NCBI RefSeq assembly: GCF_023715145.1
Contig: NZ_JAMBNP010000008.1
Location: 62,001-126,000, forward strand
DNA: 64,000 nt
Direction: 5' to 3'
DNA from: Paenibacillus glycanilyticus
Lineage (GTDB): Bacteria > Bacillota > Bacilli > Paenibacillales > Paenibacillaceae
The notes under the pieces are model-generated. The model was not told the origin of the DNA. It made no database searches and saw nothing but the letters and a program-made list of their open reading frames with translations. Positions within the stretch are counted from its first letter, which is position 1, and every line of letters starts with the position of its first letter. The translations under genes were made by a program, and so were the position numbers. Positions 18,232-24,612 of the stretch are shown here, piece by piece.

Positions 18232-18585
18232 TTAGATTAAATAATCGATATTAATCAGAAATACAGCCACGCCGATAAGGAATAATAAGATAGGCATCGT
18301 CATCTGCTTCATACTGTCATTAATTCTCAGATGCGTGAAGATGGCCCCAAGCATCGTAACAATAATAATTAAACTGCCCCAGGCGGCTAATGTTTCATTC
18401 CAAATGCCCGCAATAACCAATATCGCGGAAATGACTTCTATAATTCCTGTCAGAATTCTAAACCAGCCGGGATATCCATAATGCTGGAAACCTTCAACCA
18501 TTTGTTGTGACCGAAATTTCATAAACCCGAACATAAGGAAGCCTAAACCTAAAATAGCCTGAAGAATAATGGACGAAATTTGCAT
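18232..18585 (-). CDS. DoxX-like membrane protein
   Basis: 117 residues with four hydrophobic segments (about 5-20, 42-62, 66-84 and 95-113), the standard DoxX four-helix layout, and the conserved GFMKF near the end of helix 1. DoxX-like proteins are linked to quinone, thiol and oxidant stress responses in Bacillota; the chemistry is uncertain. Third gene of the operon, 50 bp after the LLM gene, with the terminator 65 bp downstream. GGGAGAG precedes the ATG. Confidence 0.85.
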   Translation of the reverse strand: MQISSIILQAILGLGFLMFGFMKFRSQQMVEGFQHYGYPGWFRILTGIIEVISAILVIAGIWNETLAAWGSLIIIVTMLGAIFTHLRINDSMKQMTMPILLFLIGVAVFLINIDYLI

Positions 18586-18635
18586 GACTTTCTCTCCCTT
18601 GTTTCTCTCCGTAAATATATTAATTACTCTTGTTC

Positions 18636-19685
18636 TTACTTATTGCCGTCCCATTTGGCGACCTCTTCGCGAACTCGCGGAGCTACTTCCTTGCCTAACA
18701 GCTCTATCGCCTTCAATACATCCTCATGCGGCATCGTACCAACGGGCAAATGCAGGAAGAATCGCGTAAATCCTAAGTGCTTGCTCATGAAAATAATTTT
18801 ATTGGCTACCGTTTCGGAGTCTCCGACATACAATGCGCCCTCCAAGGTGCGGCTGTCATCGAATTGTGAACGGGTATATTGGCCCCAACCGCGCTCTCTC
18901 GCAAAATAATTAAACGAGGCTTGGGTAGACGGAAAATACTTCTCGACCGCAAGCGAATTGCTTTCGCCAACATAGCCAAGTGAATGCACGGCTATTTTTA
19001 ATTTTGATACATCATGTCCCGCAAGTGCCGCAGCCTTTTTATAAAGTGGTACGAGCGGTGCGAATCGCAATGGGCTCCCGCCAATAATCGCCAGGACAAG
19101 CGGCAATCCAAGTTCACCGGCCCGGATAACCGACTCCGGACTTCCTCCGCTGCCAATCCATACGGGCAAACGGCTTTGCACAGGACGAGGGTATACGCCG
19201 AGGTTCGTAAAGGCTGGTCGGAACCCTCCTTTCCAAGTCACTTTCTCTGATTCCCTCAACTTTAACAAGAGCTCTAATTTCTCTTCATAAAGCTGGTCAT
19301 AATCTTTTAAATCATAACCAAACAGCGGGAACGCATCAACCATAGAGCCTCGACCCGCGATAATCTCAGCTCGTCCGTTCGATAAACCATCAAGCGTGGC
19401 AAATTGCTGGAATAAGCGGACAGGATCTGCAGCAGAAAGTACGGTTACCGAGCTCGTCAAACGGATCCTTTTAGTCATTGGCGCCGCTGCCGCTAAAATG
19501 ACGGCGGTAGCAGAATCCCCAAATTCCTTGCGATGATGCTCTCCGACCCCAAATATATCTAGCCCTACCTGATCCGCAAGAACAATTTCCTCTACAACCT
19601 GACGCAATCGCTCAGCATGACTGATCACTTCTCCCGTGTGAGCATCCGGAGTCGTTTCGACAAAAGTATCAACACCTATTTCCAT
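18636..19685 (-). CDS. LLM-class (luciferase-like) flavin-dependent oxidoreductase
   Basis: 349 residues, a full-length bacterial-luciferase-like TIM barrel using FMN or F420. Signature regions are DIFGVGEHHRKEFGDSA near 44-60, the GRAEIIAGRGSMVDAF phosphate/flavin loop near 103-118, and PVWIGSGGSPESVIRAGELG near 175. The substrate is unknown. AAGGAGG lies seven bases before the ATG. It sits between a MarR repressor and a DoxX gene in the same operon, which suggests a role in electrophile, quinone or oxidant detoxification; that is an inference from neighbours. Confidence 0.9.
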   Translation of the reverse strand: MEIGVDTFVETTPDAHTGEVISHAERLRQVVEEIVLADQVGLDIFGVGEHHRKEFGDSATAVILAAAAPMTKRIRLTSSVTVLSAADPVRLFQQFATLDGLSNGRAEIIAGRGSMVDAFPLFGYDLKDYDQLYEEKLELLLKLRESEKVTWKGGFRPAFTNLGVYPRPVQSRLPVWIGSGGSPESVIRAGELGLPLVLAIIGGSPLRFAPLVPLYKKAAALAGHDVSKLKIAVHSLGYVGESNSLAVEKYFPSTQASFNYFARERGWGQYTRSQFDDSRTLEGALYVGDSETVANKIIFMSKHLGFTRFFLHLPVGTMPHEDVLKAIELLGKEVAPRVREEVAKWDGNK

Positions 19686-19724
19686 GATTAAGTCCTCCTT
19701 GTTAGTAACATTATCTAGTAGAAA

Positions 19725-20219
19725 TTATTTTCTTTTAGGATCGGATTCCTCAGTAGTTGCAGGACCTTCACGATTTTTAATTCCATAACCAATTTTCTTC
19801 AACACGCGTATAAGCTCGAGCTTCTCTTCTCCCGTAGCAAAGGATAAATTGTCAGAGATCAATCGAGCATGGTTGGGGAAGATGTTATCAAAATAGCTCC
19901 TCCCCTCACTCGTTAACGTAACATTAGTTTTTCGACGGTCACCTGGGATAGGAAGCCGTTCCACGAGCCCCTTCTTCTCAAGCTTATCTACAACGTAGGT
20001 GATACTTCCGCTTGGTATTGAGAAAGTGTCGCTAATTTTCTGAATAGGCTGTGGCCCTTTATGATAGAGAAGCTCCAAAATTTGAAAGGTTTCTATACTG
20101 AGGCCGTAGGTGTCAATGTCCTGCTCCAAGCTCGTATATAATTCTTTCACCATGTTTCTTAGTACTCGTATCAGCTTTAAATCAAGCTCCATTCCATCGG
20201 CATCACGATCTGTCAACAA
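19725..20219 (-). CDS. MarR-family transcriptional regulator
   Basis: 164 residues with the winged-helix core of MarR: helices around 18-60, recognition helix region SIPSGSITYVVDKLEKKG, and the wing RLPIPGDRRKTNVTLT. It starts at a TTG at 20219 behind GGAGG/GAGGG; an in-frame ATG at 20192 is the alternative. It is the first gene of the MarR-LLM-DoxX operon. Its promoter carries a perfect inverted repeat flanking the -10, a classic autorepression layout. No Cys-based sensor motif is evident in the visible sequence. Confidence 0.92.
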   Translation of the reverse strand: MLTDRDADGMELDLKLIRVLRNMVKELYTSLEQDIDTYGLSIETFQILELLYHKGPQPIQKISDTFSIPSGSITYVVDKLEKKGLVERLPIPGDRRKTNVTLTSEGRSYFDNIFPNHARLISDNLSFATGEEKLELIRVLKKIGYGIKNREGPATTEESDPKRK

Positions 20220-20255
20220 CCCTCAACCTCCTATCTACTTTATCTATTTAAAAAT

Positions 20256-20302
20256 AATATCCTAGTACTAGTTATTCTAATTATAGGATATTAATATGTC
20301 AA
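20256..20302 (-). promoter_or_regulatory. Promoter and likely MarR operator
   Basis: TTGACA at 20297-20302, 17 bp, TAGAAT at 20274-20279 (minus strand). A perfect 9 bp inverted repeat AATATCCTA...TAGGATATT occupies 20256-20264 and 20284-20292, with one half between -35 and -10 and the other just past the -10. A palindrome CTAGTACTAG lies at 20262-20271. Confidence 0.8.
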
Positions 20303-20312
20303 CCTATAAAAT

Positions 20313-20338
20313 GAGCCGGCGAAAAATTTCGCCGGCTC
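20313..20338 (-). terminator. Terminator of the truncated nitroreductase gene
   Basis: Perfect 12 bp stem GAGCCGGCGAAA/TTTCGCCGGCTC, then ATTTTATAG on the minus strand. Confidence 0.75.
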
Positions 20339-20415
20339 TCTTCTACATTTTAACCTCTATCTATTAAATAACGGTTGCTGATATCCATGAGCTGTTTCTG
20401 TCATTCTGGAATCAT

Positions 20416-20664
20416 TCAACTGCTGAATCTTAGGCATCTAACTAAAATGAGCTCATTATTCTTGTTCGTCATCTGAATCTGTTCTTCTTGCCGGTAGCCT
20501 AAGGCCATCATAACAGCACTTTGAAAGTTTCCGTTCTCCAGCAGGTCTTCATCTGCCAGCTTGCGATCAACTTCCACATAATCAAATCCCTCAATTGGGC
20601 ATGAATCAATGCCGATTAACGCTGCAGCTGTCATCATATTGCCTAATGCAATATAGGCTTGCAA
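20416..20664 (-). pseudogene. Nitroreductase, C-terminal fragment only
   Basis: 82 residues beginning QAYIALGNMMTAAALIGIDS and continuing CPIEGFD, the conserved second half of NfsB/YfkO-like FMN nitroreductases, which are normally about 210-220 residues. The N-terminal half with the FMN-binding Arg region is missing, and the frame upstream hits a stop within a few codons. It is joined head to head with an HxlR fragment truncated at the same point. A TTG at 20664 could initiate, but there is no proper ribosome site and the product would lack its cofactor site. Confidence 0.85.
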
Positions 20665-20665
20665 T

Positions 20666-20902
20666 GAAATTCAACGCTTATTTCCAGACATTACACATGC
20701 TACATTGACCAAACAGCTGCGAATACTGGAGGATTACGGCATTGTAGAGCGAACCGTCTATTCCCAAATACCGCCAAAGGTTGAATATGCATTGAGCGAT
20801 ATCGGCTTGCAGCTCAAACCCATTCTAGACTCCGTCATGTTGTGGGGAGAGGAATACAAAAAGCACCAAAACCAATCGGCGTCAGCCTCCTCAGCAAAAT
20901 AA
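20666..20902 (+). pseudogene. HxlR-family regulator, N-terminally truncated
   Basis: The frame reads EIQRLFPDITHATLTKQLR and continues through VEYALSDIG and MLWGEEY to the stop at 20902, the standard second half of HxlR (DUF24) winged-helix regulators. About the first 30 residues, including the conserved N-terminal Cys region and the start of helix 1, are absent. Intact HxlR genes are often divergent from a nitroreductase gene; here both have lost their 5' ends and the shared promoter. An internal ATG at 20705 could give a 65-residue product without a complete DNA-binding domain. Confidence 0.85.
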
Positions 20903-20927
20903 CCAAATCAAGAATGCCTTGGGAAAC

Positions 20928-20965
20928 TTCAAACAGGCAACCATTTTGGCGGTTGCCTGTTTGAA
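20928..20965 (+). terminator. Terminator of the truncated HxlR gene
   Basis: Perfect 15 bp stem TTCAAACAGGCAACC/GGTTGCCTGTTTGAA with an 8-base loop. Confidence 0.75.
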
Positions 20966-20978
20966 ATAATAACTACTA

Positions 20979-21133
20979 TTATTTTTTAGATGCTAACCAA
21001 ACAGCTAGCGCATCTAATTGTTCCTCACTTAATCGTTTTTCAAAGGAAGGCATCCCGCCTTCACCTTTACTAAGGATACGTAATAGTCGTCAATAGCCAT
21101 TAGCACAATGGCTCGAGTCCTCTTCATAATCAT
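20979..21133 (-). pseudogene. Small c-type cytochrome with internal deletion
   Basis: The 3' part (20979-21089) encodes ILSKGEGGMPSFEKRLSEEQ and then LDALAVWLASKK, the typical C-terminus of a cytochrome c-550/551-like protein with its axial Met. The 5' end is also present: AAGGGG, then ATG at 21133 giving MIMKRTRAIVLMAI, the start of a signal peptide. The two parts lie in different frames, and the CxxCH heme-binding centre is gone, so about 50 or more residues were deleted between them. It cannot make a functional cytochrome. Confidence 0.65.
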
Positions 21134-21145
21134 TCATATCCCCTT

Positions 21146-21787
21146 TTATTTATACCCCTGTTCATACGCATACCTTGCTAATTGAACGCGGTTATCCATA
21201 TGCAGCTTTTGTAATATATTTTTCAAGTGATTCTTAACGGTATGTTCGGAAATGCTCAAATTATCTGCGATCTCACGATTGGAAGCTCCACGGGCAACCC
21301 AGCGTAATATTTCTTGTTCTCTTGGCGTTAATGGATCGCTGAATACTCTGGGAGTATCCTTGTGGGCGAATTCTTGCAGAATACGCAGCGCTAGTTCTTT
21401 GGATAACGGTGCTTCGTCAAAAATGACTGCTATTAAATACTCATGCCAAGCTCCGGGATATAAATTTTTGAGCAAATAGCCCTGCGCCCCTTTTTTTAAG
21501 GCTTCGAATAAATGCGTGATATCATCTGATACCGTAACCATAACAATCTTAACGTAGGGAAAACGAGACTTAATGGCCTTCGTAGCATCTAACCCATCCA
21601 TACCTTTCATGTTAATATCCATTAGAATTAAATCCGGCATCCATATGTCTGTGAGTTGAATAGCTTCCACGCCGTTCTCCGCCTCCCCAACTAACTCAAA
21701 GATGGGATTTGAACTTAAAATGACCTTCATTCCCTCACGTGCATGACTGTGATCATCTACTATTAATACACGTATTGGCTGCGTCAT
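21146..21787 (-). CDS. NarL/FixJ-type response regulator (REC + LuxR HTH)
   Basis: 213 residues, full length. The receiver spans about 5-120 with the acidic pair VDDH, phosphoacceptor Asp in LILMDINMKG near 56, switch Thr in MVTVSDD and Lys in YLLKNL. The receiver-HTH linker contains YPGAWHEYLIAV, as in several Bacillota regulators of this class. The LuxR HTH is LTPREQEILRWVARGASNRE onwards. No histidine kinase gene is beside it, so it is an orphan here. GGAGG lies about 12 bases before the ATG. The gene directly downstream, 12 bp away, is the cytochrome c relic. Confidence 0.92.
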   Translation of the reverse strand: MTQPIRVLIVDDHSHAREGMKVILSSNPIFELVGEAENGVEAIQLTDIWMPDLILMDINMKGMDGLDATKAIKSRFPYVKIVMVTVSDDITHLFEALKKGAQGYLLKNLYPGAWHEYLIAVIFDEAPLSKELALRILQEFAHKDTPRVFSDPLTPREQEILRWVARGASNREIADNLSISEHTVKNHLKNILQKLHMDNRVQLARYAYEQGYK

Positions 21788-22187
21788 TGTTCTTGATGAA
21801 CCTCCACTCTTCTAATCAATCAACTCTACTCATTACAACTTATATAACTATCATTGTGCCCGACTTTGAAGAGCTTCACATGACTCGATAGAGCTAAAGC
21901 AGGTCCGATAATTTGAACATAATTTGAATCTTATGAATTGTTCAGTTCCAGTTTACGGTGAGTGCTTCTATTGTTCAAAGGTCTGTAACATCCCTCCATT
22001 TATATAGCCCTATTGAGTTATTCTTGTTTTTTGATTTGTTTCGCATAATGATTATGCAGGTACGCAAGGACAAGGAAGTGATTAACTATTTGTTAAAATC
22101 CGAAACATAAATTCTCATTGTTGCTCGTGATAACTACGCATCCAAGCAATCATAAGACGCTACAAGGCTAGGAGAACTAACGATTTA
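21788..22187. other. Intergenic region, no intact gene
   Basis: About 400 bp between the response regulator and an OmpR-type fragment. No ORF with a ribosome site and no recognisable receiver domain was found, so the N-terminal half of the OmpR-type regulator is absent rather than merely frameshifted. Confidence 0.5.
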
Positions 22188-22441
22188 ATGACCAGAGACA
22201 GGAAATTAATTAAGCTTTCTCATCTGATTATTGAACCATCCGCGCATAGAATTCTTGCGGACCGTAAACCTGTTCATTTCTCGCTGAAGGAATATGAATT
22301 GCTCTCATACATGGCTAGTAATCCCAATGTTGTATTAATGAAGGAGCAGTTATTTCATGTGGTGTGGAAGGAGGAGCAGTTTCACGCAACATGATTCAAA
22401 CCATATGGGGTATCGGATATATTCTGCGTGACCCCGTATAA
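22188..22441 (+). pseudogene. OmpR/PhoB-type winged-helix fragment with internal deletion
   Basis: The first 68 codons encode the start of an OmpR-type DNA-binding domain (LIIEPSAHRILADRKPVHFS, KEYELLSYMASNPN, LFHVVW). After EEQFHAT the frame stops at once. A shifted frame then gives IQTIWGIGYILRDPV, the normal end of the same domain, closing at TAA 22439-22441. About 20 residues of the recognition helix region (the R.VDVHI.RLR.K segment) are deleted, and no receiver domain lies upstream. It is a relic, probably not functional. Confidence 0.75.
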
Positions 22442-22468
22442 TACCAACTAGCGATAGGGGCAATCGAA

Positions 22469-22609
22469 ATGCTGTATTGGTTTATTTTAGGAGGACTATT
22501 TCTATGCGGTGGCGCTTACGTCATGTTAAATGGCGCTAAGCTTGTACGAGAGGATAATGAAATGCAAGACAAATTAGTCGAAGCAAATAGACGGATGCAA
22601 CAAGAGTAG
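22469..22609 (+). CDS. Small single-pass membrane protein (46 aa)
   Basis: ATG at 22469 with AGGGG seven bases upstream. Residues 1-20 (MLYWFILGGLFLCGGAYVML) form one hydrophobic helix, followed by a charged tail (LVREDNEMQDKLVEANRR) likely to be a short amphipathic helix. No family is recognised. The position directly after a regulator relic leaves open whether it is still expressed. Confidence 0.5.
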   Translation: MLYWFILGGLFLCGGAYVMLNGAKLVREDNEMQDKLVEANRRMQQE

Positions 22610-22653
22610 AATTTTATTGACCGTCAAACATTCAATAGATGAGATAAAATGAA

Positions 22654-22688
22654 TAGGACGCTTCTGGTATTAGACCAGAAGCGTCCTA
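22654..22688. terminator. Strong hairpin terminator, probably bidirectional
   Basis: Perfect 15 bp stem TAGGACGCTTCTGGT/ACCAGAAGCGTCCTA with a 5-base loop. It lies 55 bp past the cohesin-SLH stop (minus) and after the small membrane gene (plus). Confidence 0.75.
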
Positions 22689-22743
22689 CTTAACAATCGT
22701 TACCGTTCATTTTATAGCGTTACGAAGTCGGTAAACACCGTGC

Positions 22744-24516
22744 TTACTTATAAAAATAATTGTACAAGCGATGCATCAACACGGCCGTTTCCGCCCGCGT
22801 CGTCCAAGCATTTGGATTAATGCTCTGATTCGCGCCGGTTACCAAACCCGCATGAATCAGTCCGGCAACGCTGTCCTTGGCATAACCGGCGATGCTGCCG
22901 GCATCCGTGAAGCCGCTTAAAGGTTCCGCAGGCGCAGGTACGGCTTTCTTCACATATGAGAGCGCTTTGGCGATCAGTACCATCATATCCTGCCTCGAAA
23001 TGGCATCGTTTGGACGGAACAGATTGTCGCCAGTGCCGGTGGCGATGCCCATGCCGCGCAAAACAGCTACCGCTTCGGCATAATAGGCGTTATCCGACAC
23101 ATCCGAAAACGCCTCGCCCTTCGCCCCCTGCAGGCCCATCGTTCTGACGAGCAGCAACGCAAAATCCGCACGGCTCACGGAAGCCCCCGGCCGATATTCG
23201 GTCGCGGAAACGCCGCTTACGATCCCTTTGGAAGCCATCACCTCAATGGCCGAATTGGCCCAAGCGAATTTGCCCAGGTCATCGAACGTCTTTTGCACAA
23301 ATACGACGGCAAATTTGCCGAAATGCGTGGCCTGGAGCAACACAGACCCTGTCGCCGCATCGTATCGGCCGCTTGGTACCGCGATCGCGTTTCCTTGCCC
23401 GTCAATAGACCAGACCGTAATATGCTCGGGATTTGCCTTTTCCTCCGCTGTCGGACTATAAGGGATGCTGATCGTTGCCGGCGCGTTCGGATTGCTCCAT
23501 GAAATCTCCTGTCCGCCGCTGCGAACGCTCAAATCGATAACGGGACGATCGCCGATTTTGGCGCGCAGTTTTTCGTCCAACCCTCCGATGTTGGCTTCCT
23601 GGATGAGAAATTCGATATCGCCCGAAGACAGCTTGCCGCCCAAGAACATGTTGCTTGGCACCGTTACCGTGCTGAGCGGCGTGGAAATTTCGATTTGCAC
23701 GACCTCGGCGGAAGCACTAAATGCCACAGCAGGCAGTTCCAACGCGTGAGAGGTGCTGTCTGGCACCGCGGTTAATGCCAATTGAATCTTTTTGAGTCCC
23801 CCGCCCGCTGCCGTCGCCTTGGCGACAGCCTTCAACCAGGTCGATTCGTCGATTTTCCATGCGACCCGGCCCGTTGAGCCGTCGACTTTTGGCGTCGGCT
23901 TGATCACGATTTTGCCGCCTTCTTCGGTAATGACGGCAGGCGTATCACCTCCGGAGCCTCCATTGCTTCCCGGATTGGTGCCCGGGCCCGGATCGTTCGG
24001 CGCAGCAACCACCTTCAAGCTCGCAATCGCGTTCGCGTCGTGATCGGCGACGTTCATTGCGCTGTCCACGGTTTTTACTTTTTTCAGCTCGACCGTTCCG
24101 CTTCCCAATGCCGTTGCCTCAAATACCATTTCAGCCAGCACGACCGTTCCGGACTCTCCGGATATCGGTCCGACTTTCGTAAACGCCAATACAATTTGGC
24201 TGCCTTTTACGGCAGGCGCAACGGCATAGTCGAATCGGTCGCTGGATGCGCTTTTGAATCGCAAATGATCGGTGTCGAACGTTGCTTGAAGCTCCGTCGC
24301 GTACACATCGGACAGCTCCTGGCCGATCACTTGAACTCTCACTTCACGGCCGGTGACCGGCTCATTGTTCGAAACGGAAAGCGTGTACGACGGAGCGGCG
24401 TAAGCGACATCAGCCGCAAAGGAAAACCCGCCTAATAGAATCGAGCTGGTTAGCAGTAGACTTAAGCAGACGAATTGGATCTTTCTCAGCGCAGATCTCC
24501 TTTTTGTATGTATCAT
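22744..24516 (-). CDS. Cohesin domain protein with three SLH domains
   Basis: Secreted surface protein of 590 residues. The ATG at 24516 has AAAGGA nine bases upstream and is preferred to the longer frame at 24558. A signal peptide ends near residue 40 (FSFAADVAYAA). A cohesin-type beta sandwich spans about 42-175 (SYTLSVSNNEPVTGREVRVQ to the hydrophobic strand before VAAPNDPG). A Gly/Pro/Asn linker (about 178-196), a beta-rich middle region (200-405) and three S-layer-homology repeats (about 410-590) follow; the third contains TRAE. SLH repeats bind pyruvylated wall polymers, so the cohesin is held on the surface. It follows the beta-helix enzyme gene by 96 bp, in the same operon. A scaffold or anchor role is inferred. 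Confidence 0.85.
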   Translation of the reverse strand: MIHTKRRSALRKIQFVCLSLLLTSSILLGGFSFAADVAYAAPSYTLSVSNNEPVTGREVRVQVIGQELSDVYATELQATFDTDHLRFKSASSDRFDYAVAPAVKGSQIVLAFTKVGPISGESGTVVLAEMVFEATALGSGTVELKKVKTVDSAMNVADHDANAIASLKVVAAPNDPGPGTNPGSNGGSGGDTPAVITEEGGKIVIKPTPKVDGSTGRVAWKIDESTWLKAVAKATAAGGGLKKIQLALTAVPDSTSHALELPAVAFSASAEVVQIEISTPLSTVTVPSNMFLGGKLSSGDIEFLIQEANIGGLDEKLRAKIGDRPVIDLSVRSGGQEISWSNPNAPATISIPYSPTAEEKANPEHITVWSIDGQGNAIAVPSGRYDAATGSVLLQATHFGKFAVVFVQKTFDDLGKFAWANSAIEVMASKGIVSGVSATEYRPGASVSRADFALLLVRTMGLQGAKGEAFSDVSDNAYYAEAVAVLRGMGIATGTGDNLFRPNDAISRQDMMVLIAKALSYVKKAVPAPAEPLSGFTDAGSIAGYAKDSVAGLIHAGLVTGANQSINPNAWTTRAETAVLMHRLYNYFYK

Positions 24517-24543
24517 TCGCCAACATCCTTTCCAAATGGATAG

Positions 24544-24572
24544 GGGAGGAAGGCGCATAAGCGCCTCCTCCC
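24544..24572 (-). other. Intercistronic hairpin between beta-helix enzyme and cohesin-SLH genes
   Basis: GC-rich stem GGGAGGAGGCGC/GCGCCTTCCTCCC (one bulged T) with TTAT loop and no T-run. It may set differential mRNA stability or partial termination. Confidence 0.5.
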
Positions 24573-24612
24573 GAACTAATTTGCCTATCGTTAAATGATG
24601 GACCAGATTCGT

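Noticed and set aside
22188-22609. OmpR-type fragment and small membrane protein as a two-component operon
   Set aside because: The regulator lacks its receiver and recognition helix, and the 46-residue protein has no kinase features.
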